The notes beneath the pieces are model-generated. The model was not told the origin of the DNA. It saw nothing but the letters and a program-made list of their open reading frames with translations, and did not search any database. 64,000 nucleotides of DNA from Clostridium estertheticum (GTDB lineage Bacteria; Bacillota; Clostridia; Clostridiales; Clostridiaceae): contig NZ_CP086239.1 of the NCBI RefSeq assembly GCF_026650985.1, positions 1,736,001-1,800,000 on the forward strand, read 5' to 3'. Shown piece by piece: positions 8,835-18,089 of this stretch. The stretch's first letter is position 1, and each line of letters begins with the position of its first letter. The translations under genes were made by a program, and so were the position numbers.

Positions 8835-8870
8835 AAACATGTAATTAATTACATGTTTATAAGTACATGT
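8835..8870. promoter_or_regulatory. Tandem PadR-type operator of padC
   Basis: Three ACATGT hexamers begin at 8837, 8851 and 8865, exactly 14 bp apart. They form two overlapping ATGT-N8-ACAT units, the dyad described for PadR of Bacillus and lactic acid bacteria. The first unit is the core of a perfect 24-bp palindrome (8835-8858). No padR gene is seen in the window, so the repressor would be encoded elsewhere. Confidence 0.75.
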
Positions 8871-9015
8871 TTGTGTGATATTGTTATAACTATAATTTAT
8901 ACCTATTGTTTTATAAATTAAAAACTAATTTATAAAACTGTTGATTGTGTAATGGATATACTTATCTCTTTATAGTGAATTGGAATAAAAAATTAATTGA
9001 AAGAAGGAATTTTAA

Positions 9016-9504
9016 ATGAAAAAGTTTGTAGGAAGTCATATGATTTATACTTATGAAAATGGATGGGAATACGAAATCTATATTAAAAATGAACATACAA
9101 TTGATTATCGTATTCACAGTGGAATGGTTGCAGGTCGTTGGGTTCGTGACCAAGAAGTTGGTATTGTAAAACTAATAGAAGGTGTTTATAAAGTTTCGTG
9201 GACAGAACCAACTGGAACAGACGTTTCTTTGAACTTTATGCCAACTGAGAAAAGGATGCATGGCGTTATCTTTTTCCCAAAATGGGTTCATGAACACCCT
9301 GAAATTACTGTTTGCTATCAAAATGATTATATTGATTTAATGAAAGAATCACGTGAAAAATATGATACTTATCCCAAATATGTTGTCCCAGAATTTGCAG
9401 ACATAACATTTTTAGAGAACGCTGGTGTTGATAATCAAAAAACAATATCCGTAGCACCTTATAAAGGAATGACAGATGACATTCGCGCAGGAAAATTAAA
9501 ATAA
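9016..9504 (+). CDS. padC: Phenolic acid decarboxylase
   Basis: 162 residues, the standard size. It decarboxylates hydroxycinnamic acids (ferulic, p-coumaric, caffeic) to vinyl phenols, a detoxification step in contact with plant material, without a cofactor. Family signatures are present: [52 protein letters not shown] and [15 protein letters not shown]. These supply the Tyr, Arg and Glu residues of the lipocalin-like active site. GAAAGAAGGAATTTTAA precedes the ATG. It is monocistronic, with a consensus promoter overlapped by a PadR-type operator, and ends in a strong terminator. This enzyme is best known from bacilli and lactic acid bacteria, so acquisition by transfer is possible. Confidence 0.96.
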   Translation: MKKFVGSHMIYTYENGWEYEIYIKNEHTIDYRIHSGMVAGRWVRDQEVGIVKLIEGVYKVSWTEPTGTDVSLNFMPTEKRMHGVIFFPKWVHEHPEITVCYQNDYIDLMKESREKYDTYPKYVVPEFADITFLENAGVDNQKTISVAPYKGMTDDIRAGKLK

Positions 9505-9533
9505 AAAAAATCATAATAATCTATTCTTCAATC

Positions 9534-9565
9534 AAAAAAACACAGGTATTTCACCTGTGTTTTTT
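9534..9565. terminator. Bidirectional terminator between padC and the 5'-nucleotidase gene
   Basis: A7, CACAGGT, a five-base loop, ACCTGTG and T6. It serves both convergent genes. Confidence 0.9.
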
Positions 9566-9587
9566 AATCACCTCAAAGTAATATCAA

Positions 9588-11165
9588 TTATATAACTTTC
9601 CAATTATCATTAACTGTTGCTTTAATTGTTTTTCTCTTTAGTATGTAATTTGCAATTAGTTCAGCCATATCTGTTGATATATCTTTAATGACCGGTTTAC
9701 CCCTAAACAATAAATAATTGCCACCGCCACCTGCTCTGTAATTATTCATTACTACAGCATATTCTCCTTCCATATTAATAGGAGAGTTTTTATAATTAAT
9801 TTTCGTAATTCTAAAATTTATAGGTTTTGTAATATCTATAACATAATCTATGCCTTCCCACATATCATAATTATAATGTTGAAGTTTAAGATAATTACCC
9901 TTCTTTGCTACCCCTATTTTACCATCAACTATACTAAAATATTCTGCGCTTTTTTCGAGAGCCGCTTTTATATCAGAACCTTTTATCATAATTACCTTTA
10001 GTGTATTCGGATATTTATAATTTGATATTATATCCCTCATCGTGACGTTGTAATTAAACCCCTTACAGTTGTTGTCAAAAATAGCTGTGTTTGATATATC
10101 AACCTTTGCTGCATCCATCTGAACTTTATTTATAAACTCAGCAAAAGCGTTATCTTTAAGCCTTGCCTTAAGTGGATCTTTTATAATCATGTCCCCTTCT
10201 ACATGTCCAATTGGAGTATCAAGCCAAGCTTGTGTTTCTGTTTCTATTGGGCATGTAGAATTCAAAATTCTCTTATCAACGTCTAAAGCATTTGCCTCAA
10301 TAACATTGGACACTTTGCTTTGCACCGACCATTTGCCAGATATTTTGACTAAATCCATAGTTACTTTGCCAATACAATTACCATTGTAACCTGGTTGCAC
10401 AACTAAAACACCATTTACCAATAAATTTTCTATAACTCTATGTTGATGGCCAGTTAGAAGCACATCCATATTACTCACTTTAGTACATAACTCATAACCT
10501 TGATTTTCTCCTGTGAGTTTTTCAGAAGGTTCCCCTGTATCTAAATCTCTTTCAAACCCGCCATGATAGGATACTATATTTATGTCCGTAGCTTCTTTAT
10601 CTTTCATTATATGGAGCCAATAACTTGCACTCTCTACTACATCTTTAAAATCTAAGTCCTTAATTGTACCTTCACTTTCCCAGTTAGGAATATACTTAGT
10701 TGTTAGCCCTAAAATACCTACCTTTAAACCATTATCAAAAGTTTTAACAATGTAAGGTTTATTAATAAAACTTTCCCCTGTAGTTTTTTTTGTAATATTA
10801 GCGCATAACCATGGAAAATTTGAAGTTTTTATAACATTATCCAAATAAGTCCTTCCATAATTAAATTCATGATTACCAATCACAGCAGCATCGTATCCCA
10901 TAAGGTTCATGACCTCAATCATTGGATTTGGCCTGTTATTATCTATTTTAGCATGAAAATATGTAAGCGCTGTACCTTGAATCATATCCCCATTATCTAT
11001 AAGTATTGTACCCGGATTTATTTCTCTTTCCCTTACAATTATAGTGGACAAAGCTGCAAGACCACAATTTGTATAGGAGTTGTCCGAATAATTTATAGGT
11101 AAGACCGTTCCATGAACATCGCTAGTTTCTAATATTGTTAGTCTAAAATTTTCATTAATACACAT
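9588..11165 (-). CDS. Bifunctional metallophosphatase/5'-nucleotidase family protein
   Basis: 525 residues from the ATG at 11165, chosen because GGAGAG lies eight bases upstream; the 17 extra upstream codons have no site. The N-terminal calcineurin-like domain carries all metal-site motifs: LETSDVHG, NGDMIQGT, GNHEFNYG, SYHGGFERD and TGHQHR. The C-terminal 5'-nucleotidase substrate domain includes the GGGGNYLLF region. Relatives hydrolyse 2',3'-cyclic nucleotides or 5'/3'-nucleotides. There is no signal peptide and no LPXTG motif, unlike many secreted members, so it should be cytoplasmic. Exact substrate preference cannot be read from sequence. Confidence 0.9.
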   Translation of the reverse strand: MCINENFRLTILETSDVHGTVLPINYSDNSYTNCGLAALSTIIVREREINPGTILIDNGDMIQGTALTYFHAKIDNNRPNPMIEVMNLMGYDAAVIGNHEFNYGRTYLDNVIKTSNFPWLCANITKKTTGESFINKPYIVKTFDNGLKVGILGLTTKYIPNWESEGTIKDLDFKDVVESASYWLHIMKDKEATDINIVSYHGGFERDLDTGEPSEKLTGENQGYELCTKVSNMDVLLTGHQHRVIENLLVNGVLVVQPGYNGNCIGKVTMDLVKISGKWSVQSKVSNVIEANALDVDKRILNSTCPIETETQAWLDTPIGHVEGDMIIKDPLKARLKDNAFAEFINKVQMDAAKVDISNTAIFDNNCKGFNYNVTMRDIISNYKYPNTLKVIMIKGSDIKAALEKSAEYFSIVDGKIGVAKKGNYLKLQHYNYDMWEGIDYVIDITKPINFRITKINYKNSPINMEGEYAVVMNNYRAGGGGNYLLFRGKPVIKDISTDMAELIANYILKRKTIKATVNDNWKVI

Positions 11166-11256
11166 ATTAAACTCTCCAATCAAAAGATAAATAATTCTAA
11201 TAACTAATTTTATCATAAAACAAGTCTATATGATAATAAATTTGATTTCCTCCTCT

Positions 11257-11465
11257 CTAAGGTTCAATTGTGTACATAGCCACTTCATCAATTTCACGGT
11301 TTGTAGCTATAATAATATCTTTATGATCTATTATACATTAGCTGGTCCACACCCTGTATCAATGTTTTCGCATTGTATCTTTCCTTACTGGCTCATGATG
11401 TGCATACATTTCCTTATAAGTTCCTTCTATCTTCTTATATATTCGTACAGTTTCTCCATGAAAAG
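11257..11465 (-). pseudogene. Decayed coding remnant on the minus strand
   Basis: On the minus strand short frames read GETVRIYKKIEGTYKEMYAHH, then after a shift NIDTGCGPANV, then after stops IIDHKDIIIATNREIDEVAM, ending MYTIEP. Codon use is gene-like but interrupted. NIDTG followed by a late hydrophobic segment recalls the C-terminus of small Ser/Thr-phosphatase-like metallophosphoesterases. The family assignment is weak. The decayed transposase at 11470 lies directly beside it. Confidence 0.35.
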
Positions 11466-11469
11466 GTGA

Positions 11470-12340
11470 GTATCAAGAAATGGTAAGTTCAATGGCAAAC
11501 AAAGATATATCTGTAAGTCCTGCCGAAAGACCTTTACTGACTTTACACGTTCGCCAAGATACAACAGTAAGAAAGATATTAAAAAGTGGATATTATATTC
11601 TAAATGTATGATAAATGGTAAGAAAATGTGCAGAGATAGTAGAGATTAGTGTGCCTACATCTTTTTATTGGAGGCATAAGTTTTTAGACGCTATCAGCGT
11701 GTATATGGGTATTGGAAATGTTGGTGGAGTTATAGAAGTTGACGAGGCATTTTTCAGAGAATCCTTTAAAGGAAATCATAAGAAAAGCACTACGTTTATA
11801 ATGCCAAGAGAACCTCATAAATGTGGGGTTAAAGGCAGTAGGAGTAGTAAGGATGAAAAGAGAAAAAGAGGTATATCAAAGGAACAGGTTTGTGTACTAT
11901 GTGCCATTGATAGAGTAGGAAATATTATGACTGAACTAATATGTAAAGGTAGGATGAAACATACAGATTTAGAAAGGCTCTTTACAGGCAGGATTGAGGA
12001 TGAATCTATCCTTTGTACTGATTCACACAAAAGTTATATTAGATTTGCACAAAATTTAGGTGTGGAACTACAACAAATTAAACGTGGGAAGCATAAGGAA
12101 GGCATATACCATATACAGCACATAAATGCTTTTCATAGCAAACTAAAAGAATGGATGTATAATTTTCATAGTGTAGCCACAAAATACCTTGCTAACTACA
12201 TGTACTGGTTTAAATGGTTACAGTTTTTTAATACAGAGAATGATACTGTAAAAACCAAACATTTATTAGTCCAGTCGCATACATCTCATTCTGATACAAA
12301 GTTAAAAGATTTTAAAATTAGGGAAGCAATTTATATTTAA
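11470..12340 (+). pseudogene. IS1595-family transposase, broken by a frameshift
   Basis: The upstream frame (from about 11473) reads NGKFNGKQRYICKSCRKTF and carries half of the usual zinc ribbon, then KKWILYSKCMINGK before a stop. The downstream frame (from 11615) continues with ISVPTSFYWRHKFLDAIS, GVIEVDEAFFRESFKGNHKK, ILCTDSHKSY and HIQHINAFHSKLKEW. This is the ISXO2-like DDE/N domain with its D, D and N/H residues. The break falls at about 11605-11625. A second lesion (TGA at 11467) removes the first half of the zinc ribbon. The product would be inactive. Element ends were not identified. Confidence 0.85.
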
Positions 12341-12408
12341 TTATGTTAAATATTTGAATAATCAAAATTACTACGTTGTATAATTAAATACAGACACAAT
12401 AGTAATTA

Positions 12409-12445
12409 ATTGTGAAGTAAAAATTGTGAAGTAAAAATTGTAAAA
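12409..12445. repeat. Short direct repeat upstream of the CAT gene
   Basis: A 15-base unit, AATTGTGAAGTAAAA, occurs twice in tandem, followed by a partial third copy. It sits in the 180-bp gap between the broken transposase and the acetyltransferase gene, which also holds the latter's promoter region. No function is apparent. Confidence 0.6.
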
Positions 12446-12520
12446 TAACAAAGTTAGTAATTTTGAGGGATAGAAAGAAAAATACGAATATAAAACTTAA
12501 ATACAAGGAGAGAATAAATT

Positions 12521-13168
12521 ATGGGATTTAATATAATTAATATGAATACTTGGGATAGGAAGGAATGTTTTAATCATTTTTTTAATAATGCAAAATGTAC
12601 ATACAGTATAACTGTTAATATTGATATTACAAATCTTTATAATTACATAAAAATTAACAAGTTGAGATTTTATCCAACTTTTACATGGGTTGTTTCAAAA
12701 GTTATAAATAATTATCAAGAATTTAAAATAGCATTTGATGAAGAAGGTAAATTAGGATTCTTTGATGAAATTGGTCCAAGTTATTCTGTATTAAATGATA
12801 AGACTAAAGTAATGAGTGATTTGTATACGTCATTTAATAATGAATTTTTAAATTTTTATGAAGATATGGAAAATGCTTTAAACAGTTATAAACAGGATAC
12901 TAATTTTACTACAAAGTTTCAAAAAAATTTTTTTATTGTTTCATGTCTGCCTTGGTTTAATTACACATCTTTTAATGTAAACAATGAAGGAAATAGTCCT
13001 TTTCTGTTTCCAATGGTAACATGGGGGAAGTTTTTTGAAGAAGGTAATAAAATTATTATGCCAGTAACTATTCAGGTTCATCATGCAGTTGCTGATGGAT
13101 ACCATTGTTCATTGTTCTTTTCAGATGTAAAAGAAATATCATTAAATCCAGAACAGTATTTAAAGTAA
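12521..13168 (+). CDS. cat: Type A chloramphenicol O-acetyltransferase
   Basis: 215 residues, the normal size of CatA trimeric enzymes. It transfers acetyl from acetyl-CoA to the 3-hydroxyl of chloramphenicol. The signature HHAVADGYH near the C-terminus holds the catalytic His (about H188) and the structural Asp. WDRKECFNHFFNNAKCTYS at the start, FYPTFTWVVSKVINNYQEFK and SCLPWFNYTSFN match the family layout of clostridial CatP/CatQ. The sequence is divergent enough that actual drug activity is not certain; some clostridial homologues are chromosomal and intrinsic. AAGGAGAG precedes the start. A broken transposase lies upstream, which leaves transfer possible, but base composition is like the neighbours. 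Confidence 0.9.
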   Translation: MGFNIINMNTWDRKECFNHFFNNAKCTYSITVNIDITNLYNYIKINKLRFYPTFTWVVSKVINNYQEFKIAFDEEGKLGFFDEIGPSYSVLNDKTKVMSDLYTSFNNEFLNFYEDMENALNSYKQDTNFTTKFQKNFFIVSCLPWFNYTSFNVNNEGNSPFLFPMVTWGKFFEEGNKIIMPVTIQVHHAVADGYHCSLFFSDVKEISLNPEQYLK

Positions 13169-13205
13169 ACTCAAAAACATTTACACAATATTCATAAAAT
13201 GTGAA

Positions 13206-13235
13206 TTAAGTGAAGCCTAAAATGGCTTCACTTAA
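13206..13235. terminator. Terminator after the CAT gene
   Basis: TTAAGTGAAGCC and GGCTTCACTTAA form a perfect 12-bp stem around TAAAAT, about 40 bases after the stop. Confidence 0.8.
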
Positions 13236-13273
13236 AAATTGTCATATTATCAACAATGTCATTAAACATAGCC

Positions 13274-13345
<72 letters not shown>

Positions 13346-13394
13346 TTATATACTTTCATTTATTATAAAAACCATAAATGCAATTTTTATGTTA

Positions 13395-14900
13395 CTAACT
13401 TATTTCTTTCCAAACATCTTCATACTTATATCCAGTAAGGTCTTCAACAACTTCTTTTGTTTTCGGATCAACATCAAGTTTTGAACCATTATTTTTCAAT
13501 CGTTCGATTTCTTTTGTTAATATGATATGTGTTTGCTTATTTAATTTAAAAGTAAAGGTTATAAGTAGCGCCATTACAAGTAACACAATAGATCCAATAA
13601 CCATAGTATATGCAATAACGTGCATTACTTGAGGTGTTTGAGTTGCTTGACCTTTAACAAATCCTCCATACTCCAATATAAATCCAACAATAAGTGTAGC
13701 TACTGCTACACTACTCTTTCTAGTGAAAGTCATAACTGCTGCGAAAAGTCCCTCTCTTCTTTTTTTGAAAACCATTTCATCTACATCCGGAATAAATGGA
13801 AATACATTCCATGGTGTAAATATTAATACACATACGCCTATTTGATATACAATAGAAATTATAAATAAAATAGCAATCTTAGATCCTGGATCAAGTAAAT
13901 ATACAGCATAAAAGCCGAGTAAACATACAATCATTGTAGAGTAAGCTATCTTAAATAAATTAGAAGGACCTACCTTAATCATCAAAAATCCTGCAAGTAT
14001 AGTCACAGGTATACCAACAATACTAAGTGAAAGCAAATTGGCAGCGAGAGTAGCTGTAACTTTTAAATCGTAAACACAGAAAAATATGAAGGTAGCATTA
14101 AATACATCTTTAGCAGTAAATGATAATATATAAATAGCTAAATGTTTTCTAAAACTCCTGATCTTAAATGTAGATATATAATCATTAAATATATGAACAA
14201 CTGTTTCGAGGTGCTGTTTAAAACTTTTGTGTTCACGTGTTTTAATTAATAATTCCTTTTTCATTTCAGGTGAAGGTTCTCTTTCCCAAGTAACCTTATA
14301 TGTTATAAATATACACATAGCATATACTACAGCAAATATACATCCATTAAAAAAATATGCATATGCATTGTTTTGACCAAAATGTTTAATTAATTGACCC
14401 GGAACAAAAGTAGCAAAGAATGTACTTGTAGCTGAAATAAACATTCTACCTGTAGAAAGTACAGTTCTTTCATTGAAATCCTTTGTCATCTCTGAGGGCA
14501 ATGTTTCATATGGAATTAATATCATAGCAGCAATCATTTCAAATAATAAATAAGAGATTAGATAATATAAGTAACCCATACCTGTTACCCATAGAGTTGC
14601 ATAAACTGCCATTAAAGGTACTCCAATCAATAAAAAGAAACGACGACGTCCAAACTTTTGACCTAATTTTGTTTTATAAAAGTTATCTGTTATACTTCCA
14701 ATACTTAAACTAACAATTGCATCAACAATACGAGCAATAGCAATAATAGAAGCTGCTTGTAGTGGCGATAATCCGGCGAAAGTTATATAGAAAAAGAGTA
14801 AGAAAGCTCCGATAATTGTAAATGCTCCTCCGCCCATAGCATCAACTAACCCATAACCAAGACCTACACCTATTGTAATTTTTTTAGTTTTTTTAGACAT
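13395..14900 (-). CDS. GPH-family glycoside/cation symporter
   Basis: 501 residues with about 12 membrane segments. The ATG at 14900 is preceded by AGAGAGG; longer in-frame starts have no site. GLGYGLVDAMGGGAF near the start, ARIVDAIVSLSIGSITDN (the D of the cation site) and GRRRFFLLIGVP mark the glycoside-pentoside-hexuronide:cation family (XynB/YicJ/MelB type). It lies downstream of two GH31 glycosidase genes on the same strand, the arrangement seen in the E. coli yicJ-yicI pair, so uptake of small oligosaccharides or glycosides cleaved by those enzymes is likely. A cre-like site lies about 90 bp upstream of the start. Confidence 0.9.
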   Translation of the reverse strand: MSKKTKKITIGVGLGYGLVDAMGGGAFTIIGAFLLFFYITFAGLSPLQAASIIAIARIVDAIVSLSIGSITDNFYKTKLGQKFGRRRFFLLIGVPLMAVYATLWVTGMGYLYYLISYLLFEMIAAMILIPYETLPSEMTKDFNERTVLSTGRMFISATSTFFATFVPGQLIKHFGQNNAYAYFFNGCIFAVVYAMCIFITYKVTWEREPSPEMKKELLIKTREHKSFKQHLETVVHIFNDYISTFKIRSFRKHLAIYILSFTAKDVFNATFIFFCVYDLKVTATLAANLLSLSIVGIPVTILAGFLMIKVGPSNLFKIAYSTMIVCLLGFYAVYLLDPGSKIAILFIISIVYQIGVCVLIFTPWNVFPFIPDVDEMVFKKRREGLFAAVMTFTRKSSVAVATLIVGFILEYGGFVKGQATQTPQVMHVIAYTMVIGSIVLLVMALLITFTFKLNKQTHIILTKEIERLKNNGSKLDVDPKTKEVVEDLTGYKYEDVWKEIS

Positions 14901-14989
14901 TTTATTACCTCTCTTTAATTTAAATTTTTTAATAATTAGCAATTCAGTTAAATGACAGAATGTTATTTTTATTCAAAGATTCCGTTATC

Positions 14990-15004
14990 AATAAACGTTT
15001 TCAT
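14990..15004 (-). promoter_or_regulatory. cre-like site (CcpA) upstream of the GPH symporter
   Basis: On the minus strand this reads ATGAAAACGTTTATT, which fits WTGNAANCGNWNNCW at all but one defined position. It lies between the GH31 fragment and the symporter start and suggests catabolite repression of an internal promoter. Confidence 0.6.
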
Positions 15005-15093
15005 TTTTAACTCCTCTTAATTATATTTAATGTATCTAGCTGCTAAATTTAGTAGCTAGATTATTTTCATGATAAAACTCCTTTTAAATTAAA

Positions 15094-15336
15094 CTTATAT
15101 TGAGATTAAATCTTTAACAGCATAACTAATATTTACTTTGTAATTTCCACTATGATTGTTATATTTTATTTTTGCTGTCTTTTGTTCATTATCAAAATAC
15201 CAACCCTCTTGACTACTTTCAAAGTTTCCTCTATCTAAGTAAAATATAATATTTTGTTATCTACAGCTATATTAACTGGGGCTAGTTCTCTACATATTAC
15301 ACTTAGATTTTTCACCTTAGTGATGTAGATTCCTTT
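15094..15336 (-). pseudogene. 3' fragment of a GH31 gene, duplicate of the end of the gene at 18090-20585
   Basis: About 240 bp closely match the last 80 or so codons of the GH31 gene at 18090-20585, including the end SYAVKDLISI and its stop. Relative to that gene one T is missing from a T run (near 15255) and a few bases near 15314, which breaks the frame. The remaining stretch 15337-15484 has no recognisable gene; on the minus strand it contains several stops and may be the remains of another insertion. The fragment is the remnant of a third GH31 copy or of a recombination event in this operon. Confidence 0.88.
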
Positions 15337-15484
15337 TAATACCAATTGGAAAACACAACTTAGACCATTACGATCTTTAAATGAAAATTATATGGTAAAT
15401 TTCAGGGTCTACTTTCCGCTTTTTCGTTCCATTACTACACAGACCCCATTCTAATAACCTTGAAGATGTATATGCTATTTGGCC

Positions 15485-17992
15485 CTAATCTGCCATACCA
15501 ATTAAATCAAACTTTTCACAAGAAACTATAATATCAAATTCCTTTTTTGTTGGTTTCTTGCATTTTACTAAAACTGTCTTGTCTGACAACTCATAATACC
15601 ATCCTTGTTCTGTTTTTTCCCATGACCTCTTATTAAGAAAACGTGGTATTCTTTCATTTTCCACCGAAACCCAATATGCACCTTTCTCTTTATTTATTAA
15701 TTTAATTTTAAGATTAGATATGCCACTTTCATATCTTCCTGTTGTTTTAAAAGAAATTAGTTTGCGTGCCTCACCATTTACACTAATTTCTGTATATTCA
15801 TATACACCTTTTTTAAAATCATTACTTATACCATCATCATCATAAAAATGGAAACTTCCTTCTGATTCTCCACCAATTAAAATATCTAAACTCTTCATTT
15901 TATCAGTAACAATATGTTTTACATCTTCATTTGTTATAAAAATTCCATTACCTCTTAGGAACATAGGAATACTATTAAGTGTAACCGGAATTTCTATTAC
16001 TTGTCCTCCTTTATATTCAGCCATATTTTGATTCATATCATACCAAGTACAACCTTCTGGTAAATAAATCTTTCTTGATTCCGCTCCCTTTTCCAACACA
16101 TTTGCTACTAGAACTGATGGTCCAAACATAAAAGTCATATATTGATCTTCATAGCAATTAATATCATCCTGGAACTCCATAAACAGTGGACGCATTAGTG
16201 GTTTACCAGTAATATGAGCTTCGTACATCAAAGAATACAGGTATGGTAACATCCTATAACGCTGGCTATATGCATTACGCACAAATTCATTATTTTCTTC
16301 ATACATAAATGGTTGAGTAACAGTATTATCATTGTTGGCTGAATTAATACAAAATCTTGGCTGGAATATACCATTTTGTATCCATCGTAGCAAGAGTTCT
16401 CCCTCTGGAGCACCTCCAGCAAAACCTCCTATGTCACAGCCTGTATTTGCCACTCCAGACAATCCCATTCCAACAATAGTTGCTATATTAAATTTTAATG
16501 TACGCCAATCCGTCAAGTTATCTCCTGCCCATGTCTGTGCATATCTCTGAATTCCTGCAAATCCAGCGCGGTTGATAATATATGGACGACGATTTGGATA
16601 AAGTTCAGAAATAGCTTGTGTTCCAACGTAAGCCATCAAATTTGAATGTATAATTTTCAGCTGAGCCATTGTGCCTTTTTTTCCATCGAAATCACATATA
16701 GCATTACGATCTTCTACACCATCATATTCACAATTGTCATTCCACACAGTTGTAGCTCCTTTACTTAAAATAGTTTCTTTAAGCAAGTTTTTCCATATTT
16801 CTCTGCCGGAAGGATTAGTAAAATCTATAAATCTTCCAGCACCTCCCCACCAACGACCAACATAATCTTCTTTTCCATCTGGACTTTTAACAAATACATC
16901 ATTTTTTTCAAATTCGTCTTTGTAAGGATGATTAGGTAAAATACCTGGTTTTAAATTAGGTATCACATTAATACCTAGTTCATTCATTTTCCGAAAAAAA
17001 TCCTTAGGATTAGGAAATCGCTTTCTATTCCAATTAAAAGTATATCTTAGATTGTCTTTTTCTCCAGAAGAATAACCAGATGCCAACTTAAAGTTATCTA
17101 TATACATCTCTTCATCAAAATATTTCTGAATGACTTCATATATTTCCTTGTCACAATCTTTCTCAAGTTCAGCATAATACATAGTAGAAGCTGTATACCC
17201 TAAGCTTTGTTTTGGAGGCATTGCCTGCTTTCCTGTTAACTTTGTATAATTGTCTAAAACTTGTTCAACTGATGGTCCATTAATAAAAAATAAATCAATA
17301 TCTCCTCCATCAGCCTGATAGTAACTATATCGATGCCAATAACCACTAATTTCATTCCCCATATCAAATACCGAATCATAGGAATTATGATAAAATAATC
17401 CTATAGTATGACGGTTATTATTGTTTAACTTTAGATAAAATGGGATATGCTTATATAAAGGATCCCCAAATTCTGGATCATGGCCAATTGCATCCTTAGG
17501 TGTCATACGCATCCTTTTACCAATTTTATCTAAATATCCTGTTTTTTCACCGAACCCATAAAAATGATCATTTTTGAAGTCTATCTCATTATAATGGGAA
17601 ATTCGTCCTAGATGATCACACTCAAAAGCTCTCTCTGGAACATCACTATATAGCTTCACTCCATTTAATTTATATATGCAAAAATGTAGTGGCGATTTAT
17701 ACATTACAAATTTCAACGTTTTTGTATAAAATGTAATTTCTTTTTCTGTTTCTTCAAAAGGAATATCTAACGCCTTTATTTGTTTACGCTCTTCTGGAAA
17801 CAAGTAATCTAAACGATCTTTCCAAGCTGTCATAACTAGTGTATAAGACTCCTCCTGCCACTTTTTATCAAATGATACTCGGACTCGTATAATATCATCT
17901 GTCATAAAAATTATCTTAATATCTGCCGTATCACCTTTCACATAGTAGCCATTCTCAACTTTTTCTATAGATAAAAAGTGTTTTAATAACAT
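15485..17992 (-). CDS. Glycoside hydrolase family 31 enzyme (alpha-glucosidase/alpha-xylosidase type)
   Basis: 835 residues from the ATG at 17992, preceded by GGAGG. The order is an N-terminal beta-sandwich, a (beta/alpha)8 barrel and C-terminal beta domains. The catalytic nucleophile is the Asp in TTVWNDNCEYDG (about 418) and the acid/base is the Asp in RYAQTWAGDNLTDW (about 490). No signal peptide is present, so it acts inside the cell on imported glycosides. WNDNCE replaces the commoner WNDMNE or KTDFGE, so substrate (glucoside, xyloside or galactoside) is not predictable. It lies 97 bp after its paralogue (18090-20585) and is probably co-transcribed with it under the LacI-type regulator. 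Confidence 0.93.
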   Translation of the reverse strand: MLLKHFLSIEKVENGYYVKGDTADIKIIFMTDDIIRVRVSFDKKWQEESYTLVMTAWKDRLDYLFPEERKQIKALDIPFEETEKEITFYTKTLKFVMYKSPLHFCIYKLNGVKLYSDVPERAFECDHLGRISHYNEIDFKNDHFYGFGEKTGYLDKIGKRMRMTPKDAIGHDPEFGDPLYKHIPFYLKLNNNNRHTIGLFYHNSYDSVFDMGNEISGYWHRYSYYQADGGDIDLFFINGPSVEQVLDNYTKLTGKQAMPPKQSLGYTASTMYYAELEKDCDKEIYEVIQKYFDEEMYIDNFKLASGYSSGEKDNLRYTFNWNRKRFPNPKDFFRKMNELGINVIPNLKPGILPNHPYKDEFEKNDVFVKSPDGKEDYVGRWWGGAGRFIDFTNPSGREIWKNLLKETILSKGATTVWNDNCEYDGVEDRNAICDFDGKKGTMAQLKIIHSNLMAYVGTQAISELYPNRRPYIINRAGFAGIQRYAQTWAGDNLTDWRTLKFNIATIVGMGLSGVANTGCDIGGFAGGAPEGELLLRWIQNGIFQPRFCINSANNDNTVTQPFMYEENNEFVRNAYSQRYRMLPYLYSLMYEAHITGKPLMRPLFMEFQDDINCYEDQYMTFMFGPSVLVANVLEKGAESRKIYLPEGCTWYDMNQNMAEYKGGQVIEIPVTLNSIPMFLRGNGIFITNEDVKHIVTDKMKSLDILIGGESEGSFHFYDDDGISNDFKKGVYEYTEISVNGEARKLISFKTTGRYESGISNLKIKLINKEKGAYWVSVENERIPRFLNKRSWEKTEQGWYYELSDKTVLVKCKKPTKKEFDIIVSCEKFDLIGMAD

Positions 17993-18089
17993 ATTAAATC
18001 CTCCTATCACTTTTTCTTTTATATAATAATAAATTAGTCTGCAATTCGTAATACTACTATAATATCTGCGTGAATGTTCATGATTTTTC

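Noticed and set aside
11230-11469. Plus-strand open frame with hydrophobic residues
   Set aside because: Better explained as the complement of a decayed minus-strand gene; no ribosome-binding site and biased by A/T runs.
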